Assembly: GCA_009930305.1 (NCBI GenBank)
Contig: RZYM01000004.1
Coordinates: forward strand, 1-64,000
Direction: 5' to 3'
Source of the DNA: Bacteroidia bacterium
GTDB taxonomy: Bacteria > Bacteroidota > Bacteroidia > Bacteroidales > Paludibacteraceae
Length of the DNA stretch: 64,000 bases
Made by a program: the position numbers and the translations under genes
Notes under the pieces: generated by a model
What the model saw: the letters and a program-made list of their open reading frames with translations, nothing else
Databases searched by the model: none
What the model was told of the DNA's origin: nothing
In this document: in pieces, positions 1 to 7,925 of the stretch
Numbering within the stretch: the stretch's first letter is position 1
Layout: every line of letters begins with the position of its first letter

Positions 1-872
1 TAGCTGCTGTTGTTGGCGGGGTTACCAATTGGGCGATTAATGGAGCTGAATTAAGTTGGAAAGGTTTAGGTTATTTTGGTGTGGGAGCATTAGGTGGAGC
101 GATCGGCGCGGGTATCGGTTCCGGTGTTGCATCTGCGATTTCAGGAGGATCTTTCTTAAGCGGATTTGCCAATACTGCAAGTTGTAATCATAGCTTTATC
201 AATGGAATGGCTATAGGAGCTTCAGGCGGTGGTTCGTCTGGTTTTATTTGTGGAGCAGGTAATTCTTGGCTCAAGGGAGAGGGATTAGGTAAAGGTATTC
301 TTATGGGAATTCATGGTATGGGAAGTGGTGGTTTGATGGCAGGTTTGACTGGGGGTATAACCTATGGAATTATTGCTGAAACACAAAAAAGAAATTTCTG
401 GCACGGAGGAAAGTTAGAATTAGACGTTTCGTTAAATCTTCCTCCAACCTTTCAAAGTGGAGAAATGGATTGCCGGTATGAAGTGTTTCGGTCCAACGAT
501 ATGTATTTTAATGGATGGACAGATGATGTAGCTTCTTTCAAAGCGAAATATCCAAATGTAGCAACTAATAGAGGTCAATTAATTGATATGTATGAATCTC
601 GGAATATGAAGTTGCACATGCTGGGTTCGTGGGTCAAAGATAAATCAAGCTACGAAATTGCAAAAACAATGGCACATTTCATGGAAAAAGGAAATCCAAT
701 TTGTTATGAATTTAATTTATCAGGATATGGACATGCTGTTTCGATAAGGCGAGTTAAAGTTTATGATAATGGTCGAATCGTCCTCAAACTGATGAATCCA
801 TCTGGTTTCGGTGGATATACATTAAGGAATACCAATAACTTATTAAATCTTTTTTATGTTACTCGGCTTTAA
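1..872 (+). CDS. 3' end of Rhs/YD-type polymorphic toxin with papain-like C-terminal domain (partial)
   Basis: The frame is open from base 3 with no stop, so the gene starts upstream of the window; the GTG at 81 is only an internal codon. The first ~100 visible residues are Gly/Ala-rich with hydrophobic stretches, as found just before the variable tip of Rhs/YD-repeat toxins. The last ~150 residues look like a papain/C39-type cysteine peptidase: candidate Cys in GEMDCRYEV (codon 471-473), His in GYGHAVSIRR (codon 732-734) and Asn in LMNPSGFGG (codon 795-797), in the right order. It overlaps the next gene by 17 bases, as toxin and immunity genes often do. Catalytic assignment is from motif order only; a non-enzymatic papain fold is possible. 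Confidence 0.7.
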   Translation, partial: AAVVGGVTNWAINGAELSWKGLGYFGVGALGGAIGAGIGSGVASAISGGSFLSGFANTASCNHSFINGMAIGASGGGSSGFICGAGNSWLKGEGLGKGILMGIHGMGSGGLMAGLTGGITYGIIAETQKRNFWHGGKLELDVSLNLPPTFQSGEMDCRYEVFRSNDMYFNGWTDDVASFKAKYPNVATNRGQLIDMYESRNMKLHMLGSWVKDKSSYEIAKTMAHFMEKGNPICYEFNLSGYGHAVSIRRVKVYDNGRIVLKLMNPSGFGGYTLRNTNNLLNLFYVTRL

Positions 873-1638
873 TATACAAAAATCTGTGTCGTGGATTGTA
901 TTGTGTATATTCTCCATCTCTATGGCGTATGCACAAGATAAATCATGTATATCACAAAAAGAATTATTGAATAGTGCAAAACAATATGTGTTGCTGCATT
1001 ATCAGGAATTTAATCAAGAGAAGAGTCAAGCTGTAAAGGGACTAAGTGCATCGGATACTTTGAATGTCGGGCTTTGTTTGCCTTTGTTAACGCTGCAAGA
1101 TCCCTCTATAGGAAAGACGCACTTATTAAGCGACTATGATTCGATAATTGATTTGCTTGATTTTACATCGTTTAATTGTAATGCCAAGTGTGTATTTGTT
1201 GAAAGGTCAGCAAATGAATATATTTCTAAATATGATTTTAGTGACATAAGTTTGCATGCAGATAATGGCAAACGTACTATTTGTTTAATGCCTCCCGAAG
1301 ATCTTCCTTGGGATCAAGAAGGAACTCGCCCGGAACCTAATTTTGATTATAACGCAATGAAATTGTATGTGTTTGATCATCCGGATGCTTGTGTTTTTAT
1401 TTTGTATGGCCTCGATTATGGAATATGGAGTATTAGACAAAATAATATTTATAAGTTACTATTTAATACGACGAAAAGTGGAACCATCATTGTACAAGAG
1501 ACGAATGGCGAAGTTTATTACAAACAAAATATTTTACAAAAATATACCATACAAATAATAAAAGAATCCATAAGCGGTTTTTCTTTATCCACGTATCTTA
1601 GTAAAAAAAAGAAGAATGGTTGCGACCGAAAAAAATAA
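856..1638 (+). CDS. Putative exported immunity protein for the upstream toxin tip
   Basis: 260 residues with a signal peptide (hydrophobic segment VSWIVLCIFSISMAYAQ, cleavage likely after AYA). I recognise no family. The start lies inside the last codons of the toxin gene, which suggests translational coupling and an immunity role. Export would place it in the periplasm, implying that the cognate toxin acts there. The C-terminus runs through an A8 tract (1602-1609) and ends in a Lys-rich tail. One base fewer in that tract would extend the protein in another frame for about 50 plausible residues, so the annotated end may be wrong. Function is inferred from position only. Confidence 0.6.
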   Translation: MLLGFNIQKSVSWIVLCIFSISMAYAQDKSCISQKELLNSAKQYVLLHYQEFNQEKSQAVKGLSASDTLNVGLCLPLLTLQDPSIGKTHLLSDYDSIIDLLDFTSFNCNAKCVFVERSANEYISKYDFSDISLHADNGKRTICLMPPEDLPWDQEGTRPEPNFDYNAMKLYVFDHPDACVFILYGLDYGIWSIRQNNIYKLLFNTTKSGTIIVQETNGEVYYKQNILQKYTIQIIKESISGFSLSTYLSKKKKNGCDRKK

Positions 1639-1689
1639 TCGAATCAATTGACTATTTTGATAAGTCATACTTTAAAAATTTAGCTAATT

Positions 1690-1812
1690 ATGTATCAATT
1701 AATGAGATTGTTTATATTGCTTATTTGTACATTCCCTTTCCTAAATTGTTTTGGGCAAAGAACCGATAATCAGGAATATAGGCAAGTTGCAATAGCAACG
1801 GTAAGTTTTTAA
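1690..1812 (+). pseudogene. Short signal-peptide ORF, possible N-terminal remnant
   Basis: A 40-codon ORF starts MYQLMRLFILLICTFPFL and continues NCFGQ, a convincing signal peptide or lipobox-like start, then stops after 17 further residues. It abuts a displaced toxin tip in another frame, so it looks like the front of a secreted immunity-type gene cut by recombination. An alternative is that this stretch is the frameshifted end of the preceding gene. Confidence 0.3.
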
Positions 1813-2012
1813 ATGGCTTTGGGACATCGTTGATTGCTGGTGCTTTACAGTATCGTGTAGTCGATGGAGCTACGGGTTTGAGCAGAACCCAAGCCAGAGT
1901 TTGGGAACAAACTTTAATCAACCAATACGGCTTACAAAAGAACGGTGGCTTGTTGCTGAACAAAATAAATTCAATCGCACCAAAGAACTGGTGGCAATAC
2001 GGTATCAAATAA
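1782..2012 (+). pseudogene. Displaced Rhs toxin tip (orphan C-terminal module)
   Basis: An open frame without an ATG begins after a stop at 1779-1781 and encodes about 76 residues, including GLSRTQARVWEQTLINQYGL and KNGGLLLNKINSIAP. This resembles the C-terminal nuclease-like tips of Bacteroidetes Rhs/YD-repeat proteins. The body of the toxin is absent, so this is an orphan tip of the kind stored behind a full-length Rhs gene. Its TAA stop shares a base with the ATG of the next gene (TAATG), typical of a toxin-immunity junction. The best in-frame start is TTG at 1830; independent expression is doubtful. Confidence 0.6.
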
Positions 2013-2514
2013 TGGCAAGAGCAAACACAAAAATAGGCGATGTCTTTTTGGTTAAGATAGATGGCAGCAGCAAGAAGTATTTTCAATATATCGTTAGCGA
2101 CCTTACCCAACTGAACAGCGATGTAATCAGGGTTTTTAAGAAAGTATATCCAATCAACGCCAATCCCGATTTATCGGAAATAGTAAGCAGAGAAGTGGAG
2201 TTTTACGCCCATTGTGTTACAAAGCTTGGTCTCAAAATGGGCTATTGGGAAAGTATTGGAAATATTAGCGATGTTGGAGAAATAGACCATATTTATTTAG
2301 AGATACCAATGACGCCGGTTCAAAGCCCGGAGAGCAAATTAAAATATCTCACAAGTGGTACGTGTGGAAAATCAATGATAATGACTTTACAAGAGTAGGG
2401 AAATTGGAAGGCGAAAACCGAAAAGCGGAAATAGGAATTGTTATAAGTCCTGATAGCATAGTCCACCGAATGCAAACGGGGAAATATGATTTTGTATATC
2501 CTGAATTTGAATAA
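2012..2514 (+). pseudogene. Imm26-like immunity gene with one-base frameshift
   Basis: From ATG 2012 the protein reads MARANTKIGDVFLVKIDG and KKYFQYIVSDLTQLNSDVIR, which resembles Imm26-type immunity proteins. In that frame it ends at 2398. From about 2311 the next frame continues as a natural C-terminal half (DAGSKPGEQIKISHKWYVWK, KLEGENRKAEIGIVISPDSI, YDFVYPEFE) and stops at 2514. The switch lies at CCAATGAC near 2306-2313, where one lost A (CCAAATGAC) would restore the frame. It is either a decaying gene or a sequence error. The TAATG overlap with the displaced tip identifies it as that tip's immunity partner. Confidence 0.7.
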
Positions 2515-2706
2515 AGAAAAGAAGCCCAGCATGATGTGTGCCTTCGAATTGATGATTACGTCAAGTTACGGTGATATACATAAAGAAAAACAATGATGTT
2601 CGATTTACTCTATAAAAAACCAAAGTGGGTAGTTTATTTTGTAAGGATATAGATTCTTTTTATTCTCAATGAATTCCATTCTTATATTATAACATTTTAG
2701 CAAGAA

Positions 2707-3013
2707 ATGAAAGAAAAATATGCAATTAAGCAAAATGAGACTATTATTGATAGTGATTGGAAAAATCCTAACAATCATTTAAATCAAGAGGAAGCATTTA
2801 ATATTAGCGAAAGAATCTATTGGCTTACAACTCATTATTTAAAAAAAAATAGTCGATAATGGATGGGAAATTCTTTATAAAGATAACTCCGACAATCGTT
2901 TATGGGAATTGATATATCCGAATTCTGAAATGCATGGCGGCGGTGCTCCCATGTTAAGAACAATAGATAAAGAATCAGCAATATCAAAATATGGAGTGAG
3001 CATTGATTATTAG
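2707..3013 (+). pseudogene. Imm27-like immunity gene with frameshift in an A tract
   Basis: The first 47 codons from ATG 2707 end at TAA just after a run of nine A (2841-2849). Removing one A joins the frame to KIVDNGWEILYKDNSDNRLW, then ELIYPNSEMHGGGAPMLR, ending at TAG 3011-3013. The RLWELIYPNSEMHGGG block is what I associate with Imm27-type immunity proteins. The restored product would be about 101 residues, without a signal peptide. No cognate toxin lies directly upstream, so it appears to be an orphan immunity gene, now broken or mis-sequenced in the homopolymer. Confidence 0.6.
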
Positions 3014-3078
3014 TATATTAAAAAAGTATCTTCTTTCTACCAAAAAAAATGATATTGAAACAATGCAAATGAGTAACA

Positions 3079-3936
3079 ATGAATAAACGAGAATTATCCG
3101 AAAAGATTATTAAAATGGGCATTCCGAGTAATTATTACTCGTTTACAGGAAAAGAACAAGGAGAACAAGTTATTTTATCGACCGAAGATGGGAAATGGCG
3201 GGTTTATGAAACGGATGAAAGGAGTGATTTGCTCAAATCGAGATGGTTTGATACAGAATCTCAAGCATGTGCATTTTTCTATCAGCGGATGTTGCAACTC
3301 CTGCAATATTTAATAGAATATCGATCGGATGATATTCATTTGGTTAATAATCTGTCAGAACTTCAATTGCGATTGGATGCAATTGGATTGAATCGTGCAG
3401 AATATGCATTAAACGAAAAAGGATCTAAGGCACGGTATGTATTACTTTCTTTGAAAAAAGAATGGCAATATCGTGAATATGATGAAGCAAGTAATTTGCT
3501 AAAAGAATATCCTTTTGATACGGAAAAAGAAGCATGTGATTTCTTTTTTAGACGAATATTGAAAATTCAACCATGGTATCAGCATACAACTATGCAAAAA
3601 TCGGATCTCTTGAATATTTTGAAACTTGCAGGACAAGAAATCTTGCAGAAAGAAGGATTTTTTCATAATGCGAAAGATGTTCCTTATTTTTACAATCAAG
3701 TTTATTCCAATGTGCCGTATCAAATGCCGACAGAAGTGGCTTATTGGGAATCGATTATCCGTCAAGACAGCATGACAAAAGAAGCGGTTGCTGAAAAATT
3801 GTTCACCGATCAGCTGTATATTAAACAAGGTATTATACAAGCATACACCTCCCAAACTCAACAACAAACGGTTATTGTAACTGCCGTATATGAGCACGAA
3901 GCACCCTGCCCGTTTTTATTGGAAGCTATGTGGTGA
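3079..3936 (+). CDS. Tandem Imm59-like immunity protein with extra C-terminal domain
   Basis: 285 residues, no signal peptide. Residues ~1-75 and ~93-165 are two copies of one module: IKMGIPSNYYSFTGKEQGEQ ... FDTESQACAFFYQRML, and LDAIGLNRAEYALNEKGSKA ... FDTEKEACDFFFRRIL. The pattern (leading helix, I/L-G-[IL]-x-x-x-x-Y, W-x-x-Y/R-E-x-D-E, FDTE-x-x-AC-x-FF) resembles the Imm59 immunity family, which is usually a single module. Residues ~175-285 form a third segment I do not recognise, possibly another immunity domain. The gene follows the broken Imm27-like gene by 65 bases. A role as a poly-immunity protein is inference from domain type and neighbourhood. Confidence 0.6.
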   Translation: MNKRELSEKIIKMGIPSNYYSFTGKEQGEQVILSTEDGKWRVYETDERSDLLKSRWFDTESQACAFFYQRMLQLLQYLIEYRSDDIHLVNNLSELQLRLDAIGLNRAEYALNEKGSKARYVLLSLKKEWQYREYDEASNLLKEYPFDTEKEACDFFFRRILKIQPWYQHTTMQKSDLLNILKLAGQEILQKEGFFHNAKDVPYFYNQVYSNVPYQMPTEVAYWESIIRQDSMTKEAVAEKLFTDQLYIKQGIIQAYTSQTQQQTVIVTAVYEHEAPCPFLLEAMW

Positions 3937-4163
3937 TGCGGGCGAAGAAACGTGCGATGTTCATGGGTAAGTAAAAAAACATTACTTTAGCGGTGGCGTA
4001 ATGCTGGTGATTGATGAGGCAGGAAAACTGGATGTGCGATCTGGTTAATACAAATACAAGATAAATGGTTTGTGAATGTCATTGCTTGATGATCTACAGC
4101 AGCCCTTTCGGATGCTAAAATAAATACGGCTTATAATAGCAGTTATGTTAAATAATTGGGGCT
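3937..4163 (+). other. Intergenic stretch with probable gene remnants
   Basis: No supported gene. A short open stretch (GVMLVIDEAGKLDVRSG then TAA at about 4046) looks like a protein fragment, with neighbouring stretches in other frames. It is consistent with decayed toxin or immunity debris; no repeat or terminator is evident. Confidence 0.35.
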
Positions 4164-4688
4164 ATGGAATTTAATACACTTGTAAAGACACAGCTTTTTA
4201 CAATACTTCAAAAATATGGATTTGAAATAGCAGAAGAATTTAAAAACATCTTGCGGTTTCAATCTTCTGGAATAAAAGTAAATGTAGTATTCAATCGGTA
4301 CGATGGGGCTTTTCTTGTTGAGATAGGCAAACAAGATAATGAATTGTACCCACTAAATGACTATGTGGTTAAAGAGCTTTTTCATTCTTCGCTGTCTGTT
4401 GAACAAGTAACACCAGAAATTTTTGTACAAAATCTTTATGCAATTTTCTGCACACCTGAAGGGATTGAATTATTACAGGGGAATGTAAAATCTATGAAAA
4501 GTATTGCTATACAACAGAGCGATAATTACACATCTGAGTTACTACTAAACCAGGGCTTGGAAGTTGCTTCAAGAGCTTGGGAAGCTAAAAATTATATAGC
4601 TTTTGTAGAGAGTATAAATAAAATAGGGATTAGTAAAATACCGCAGTTATATCAGTTGAAATATAAGATTGCAAAACAGAAGTTATAA
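4164..4688 (+). CDS. Cytosolic protein of unknown family, probable immunity protein
   Basis: 174 residues without signal peptide or membrane segment. The N-terminal part (LFTILQKYGFEIAEEFKNIL, FNRYDGAFLVEIGKQDNELY) looks like the small alpha/beta proteins found behind Rhs loci; the C-terminal part is helical (LLLNQGLEVASRAWEAKNYI). I cannot assign a family. It is the last gene of the island before the conserved chromosomal genes begin. The immunity role is inferred from location. Confidence 0.5.
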   Translation: MEFNTLVKTQLFTILQKYGFEIAEEFKNILRFQSSGIKVNVVFNRYDGAFLVEIGKQDNELYPLNDYVVKELFHSSLSVEQVTPEIFVQNLYAIFCTPEGIELLQGNVKSMKSIAIQQSDNYTSELLLNQGLEVASRAWEAKNYIAFVESINKIGISKIPQLYQLKYKIAKQKL

Positions 4689-4782
4689 TAATAGAACAGA
4701 ACATAGTGCGGTATTCAGCTTTTTTGAACAAATACCATGCGAAATTTATTCTATAAGCGTTATCTTTACCACAAAAAAAAAT

Positions 4783-5976
4783 ATGTATTTGCAGAAACAA
4801 ATAAGCGACGGAATCTTTTATGTAGGGGTTAATGATCGAACTACAGATCTATTTGAAGGATTATGGGAATTACCCCAAGGAGTATCTTATAACTCATATC
4901 TTATTATTGACGAAAAAATTGTATTAATAGATACAGTTGATGCTGCATTTAGCAATGTTTTTATAGATAAATTGGACGAGTGTTTGCAGGGACGAACAAT
5001 TGATTATTTGGTAATCAATCACATGGAGCCGGATCACTCTGCGAGTATAAAGGCTGTAAAAAACAGATGGCCTAATATTAAGATTGTAGGAAATTCCAAA
5101 ACATTTACGATGTTAAATGGATATTTTGGAATAAACGAAAACTTGGTAGAGGTAAAAGAAGGAAGTGAGATTTGTATAGGCAAACGTTGTTTACAATTTA
5201 TCATGACACCGATGGTGCATTGGATAGAAACAATGATGACTTATGATAAGACTGAAGGCATATTGTTTTCGGGTGATGCTTTTGGATGCTTTGGCGCACT
5301 TAATGGTGCTGTATTGGATTGTGATATGGATACCGAGATGTATTTCCCCGAAATGGAACGATATTATGCCGGAATTGTTGGAAAGTACGGTTCACCAGTG
5401 CAAAAAGCAATAGAAAAATTATCGAACAAACAAATAAATATGATTTGTTCAACACACGGACCGGTATGGAAACAGCATGTAACAAAAGTTATTGACTGCT
5501 ACAATACATTGAGTCTGTATAAAGCTAAAAACTCGTGTGTTATTATATACGGCAGTATGCATGGGAATACAGCTAAAATGGCTGAAACCATTGCCGATTC
5601 AATGGCGGCTACAGGATTGAAACATATTGTAATGCATGATTTGTCGCGAACTGCACCATCAGAACTATTGGCAGATATTTTCCGCTGTAAAGGTTTAATT
5701 TTGGGCTGTCCTACATACTCAAACGAATTATTCCCTCCAATGTCAGCTTTATTGGACAAAATTAAGAACAGAGAAATTAAGCATCGTTACTATGCTTGTT
5801 TTGGAAGTTGCTCGTGGGCAGGAACAGCCAAGAAAAAACTTGAGGAGTTTGGTGAACAAATGCAGTTTGATTCTGTTTATCCTGCCATAGAAGAAAAACA
5901 TGCAATGAAAGAAGAAAATTTTGAAAAGTTTGTAGAAATGGGTAGGGCTATGGCTACAAAACTTTTGGCAGATTAG
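4783..5976 (+). CDS. Flavodiiron protein (A-type flavoprotein), O2/NO reductase
   Basis: About 397 residues. An N-terminal metallo-beta-lactamase-like domain (~1-250) carries the diiron ligands of active flavodiiron proteins: HMEPDHSAS (H-x-E-x-D-H), MVHW, SGDAFG and STHGPVW. A C-terminal flavodoxin domain (~255-397) has the FMN loop IYGSMHGNTAKMAE and LGCPTYSNELFPP. These cytosolic enzymes reduce O2 to water and/or NO to N2O in anaerobes, fed by rubredoxin or a similar donor; no donor gene is adjacent. I chose ATG 4783 because the longer frame from 4669 overlaps the previous gene and adds non-family sequence. The gene converges on murI with a four-base stop overlap (TTAG). Confidence 0.93.
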   Translation: MYLQKQISDGIFYVGVNDRTTDLFEGLWELPQGVSYNSYLIIDEKIVLIDTVDAAFSNVFIDKLDECLQGRTIDYLVINHMEPDHSASIKAVKNRWPNIKIVGNSKTFTMLNGYFGINENLVEVKEGSEICIGKRCLQFIMTPMVHWIETMMTYDKTEGILFSGDAFGCFGALNGAVLDCDMDTEMYFPEMERYYAGIVGKYGSPVQKAIEKLSNKQINMICSTHGPVWKQHVTKVIDCYNTLSLYKAKNSCVIIYGSMHGNTAKMAETIADSMAATGLKHIVMHDLSRTAPSELLADIFRCKGLILGCPTYSNELFPPMSALLDKIKNREIKHRYYACFGSCSWAGTAKKKLEEFGEQMQFDSVYPAIEEKHAMKEENFEKFVEMGRAMATKLLAD

Positions 5977-6800
5977 CTTAAGCAAATATGCTTGGCCTTT
6001 ACGTTATCTTTTAGAAATACAGATGCAGATGAGGTGAATTTATCGACCGATTCGGTAGTATAAAATTCACAACTTCCACTTTTGCTTAGAGTAGTCTCCA
6101 TGTCTTTGTGACGAGCCAAATAGTCTTTTAAACTATTCGCAATAATAGGACCTTGAGCTATAATACTTACATTTTGAGGTAGGTACTTCCGTATTTTATC
6201 CATTAATAAGGGGTAGTGCGTACAGCCTAAAATTATAGTGTCTATTAGTGGATCTTTATTAATTAAGTTGGAACAATATTTTTCTACAAAATAATCTGCT
6301 CCGTCAGAATTAAATTCATTGTTTTCAATTAAGGGGACCCATAAAGGGCAAGCCTGACCATTTACAACAATGTCAGGATAAAGTTTATGTATTTCAATAG
6401 GATAAGATTCCGATTGAATTGTGCCTTCTGTTCCAAATATTCCAATGTGTTTAGTATTGGTAATATCATTTATACTCTCTACAGTAGGTCTAATTACTCC
6501 CAATACTCGTTTTTCGGATCCTAATTTGGGTAAATCCCGTTGTTGTATACTACGTAGTGCCTTTGCTGATGCTGTATTACATGCTAAAATAATCAAATCG
6601 CAATCCATCTCAAATAATTTCTTTACGCATTGTAATGTGTATTCGTATACAACTTCAAAAGAACGTGTTCCATAAGGATTTCGGGCATTATCCCCTAAGT
6701 ATATATAATCATACTCAGGAAGTAATGCCCGAATTTCTTCTAAAATCGTCAGTCCACCATAGCCTGAGTCAAATATGCCAATGCTTTTGTTGGAGGACAT
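5973..6800 (-). CDS. murI: Glutamate racemase
   Basis: 275 residues. It interconverts L- and D-glutamate in the cytosol for peptidoglycan synthesis. Diagnostic motifs are present: GIFDSGYGGLT near the N-terminus, LACNTASAKALR with the first catalytic Cys, and ILGCTHYPLLMDK with the second. Length is normal for the family. It is the last gene of the porG-uppS-bamA-skp-skp-murI run and starts about 10 bases after the second skp-like gene, so it is probably cotranscribed with outer-membrane assembly genes. Confidence 0.95.
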   Translation of the reverse strand: MSSNKSIGIFDSGYGGLTILEEIRALLPEYDYIYLGDNARNPYGTRSFEVVYEYTLQCVKKLFEMDCDLIILACNTASAKALRSIQQRDLPKLGSEKRVLGVIRPTVESINDITNTKHIGIFGTEGTIQSESYPIEIHKLYPDIVVNGQACPLWVPLIENNEFNSDGADYFVEKYCSNLINKDPLIDTIILGCTHYPLLMDKIRKYLPQNVSIIAQGPIIANSLKDYLARHKDMETTLSKSGSCEFYTTESVDKFTSSASVFLKDNVKAKHICLS

Positions 6801-6810
6801 AGAAATTATG

Positions 6811-7317
6811 TTATTGAATATTTAAAGCCTTCTTTGCAAGTGGAAGTACATTTATGCTTTTTGCAGATGTGTATGAAATAATACCTGCAGAGTTGTCAAT
6901 AATATATGTAAATCCATTTTCGTCACCAACTTGTTTAATTGCTTTATCCATTTTTTCTACAATAGGAGTCACCAATTCTTGTTGTTTCTTTTTTAGATTT
7001 TCTTCAGCGCTTTTAGAAAATTCTTCAATGCTTTGTTGTAAACGCATCAATTCACTTTCTTTGTATTTCTTGATAGTAGCATCCAAAGAATCTTGTGATT
7101 CTGAATATTCTTGATACTTCTTTTGAAATTCTTCTTGTAATTTTTTGCCTTCTGTAATGTACTTTAAATTCATGTCTTCCAATTGCTTCATTGCAGTTGC
7201 ATATTCAGGCATTGCAGAAACTAATTCTTGTTTGTTAATGTAGCCTATTTTTAAGTCTTGTTGTGCAAATACACCTAAAGGTAATACAACAAATAGGGCG
7301 ATAATCAGTTTTTTCAT
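6811..7317 (-). CDS. OmpH/Skp-like periplasmic chaperone (second copy)
   Basis: 168 residues with signal peptide MKKLIIALFVVLPLGVFAQ. The mature protein begins IGYINKQELVSAMPEYATAM and then forms a long charged coiled coil (~40-125), the Skp/OmpH tentacle architecture, ending in FTYIIDNSAGIISYTS. Skp-type chaperones hold unfolded outer-membrane proteins in the periplasm and hand them to BamA. It lies directly after another skp-like gene and after bamA; tandem ompH genes next to bamA are usual in Bacteroidales. The two copies are clearly related but diverged. Confidence 0.9.
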   Translation of the reverse strand: MKKLIIALFVVLPLGVFAQQDLKIGYINKQELVSAMPEYATAMKQLEDMNLKYITEGKKLQEEFQKKYQEYSESQDSLDATIKKYKESELMRLQQSIEEFSKSAEENLKKKQQELVTPIVEKMDKAIKQVGDENGFTYIIDNSAGIISYTSAKSINVLPLAKKALNIQ

Positions 7318-7361
7318 GTTTATAAAAATATTAAATTGAATATTAATTAATTGCTAATCAG

Positions 7362-7874
7362 TTATTTTGCGTAACCCATTTTTGTTAAAATGTCATCACT
7401 TATGTCAATGCTTGGATTTACAAAAAGAATCATACCTGTAGCTCTATCCCAAATAGCTGTGTAGCCTTTGGTTTCAGATAGATCTTTAAGTGCATTGTAT
7501 AATTCGTCATAAATAGGTTTCATCAAACTCTCTTTTTTCTTGAATAATTCGCCATCAGAACCGAAATATTTACGTTTTAATTCTTTTGCTTCTGTTTCTT
7601 TAGCAACGATAGCTTGTTCTTGTTCTTTCTTTTGCTCATCGCTAAGATAAACCATGTTCGATTGATAATCCTTGTACATCGTTTGTGCCTCTGTATTAAG
7701 AGCATCAACCTCTTTTTGCCATTTCTTAGAACTTTGTTCCAATTGTTGGGTAGCTGATTCGTACAAAGGAATGTTTTTCATTAAATATTCAGTATCAACA
7801 AATGCGAATTTTTGTGCTAACGCTGAACCTGCTACGCAAAGTGCGCATACTGTTAATAATGCTAGTCTTTTCAT
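7362..7874 (-). CDS. OmpH/Skp-like periplasmic chaperone (first copy)
   Basis: 170 residues from the start I prefer (ATG at 7872-7874), because MKRLALLTVCALCVAGSALA is a clean signal peptide; the longer frame from 7910 adds 12 residues with no support. The mature protein starts FAFVDTEYLMKNIPLYESAT and continues as a Lys/Glu/Gln-rich coiled coil (~45-120), then TKGYTAIWDRATGMILF. This matches Skp/OmpH holdases for outer-membrane proteins. It sits about 50 bases after bamA in the same direction, with the second skp-like gene 44 bases further on. Confidence 0.92.
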   Translation of the reverse strand: MKRLALLTVCALCVAGSALAQKFAFVDTEYLMKNIPLYESATQQLEQSSKKWQKEVDALNTEAQTMYKDYQSNMVYLSDEQKKEQEQAIVAKETEAKELKRKYFGSDGELFKKKESLMKPIYDELYNALKDLSETKGYTAIWDRATGMILFVNPSIDISDDILTKMGYAK

Positions 7875-7925
7875 ATTTATAATTTTATGTTCACGTTGAA
7901 TTAGATGCAAATATAGATAAAAAGT

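Noticed and set aside
1721-2110. 129-residue ORF on the minus strand
   Set aside because: It is antisense to the displaced toxin tip and immunity gene and shows no family features.
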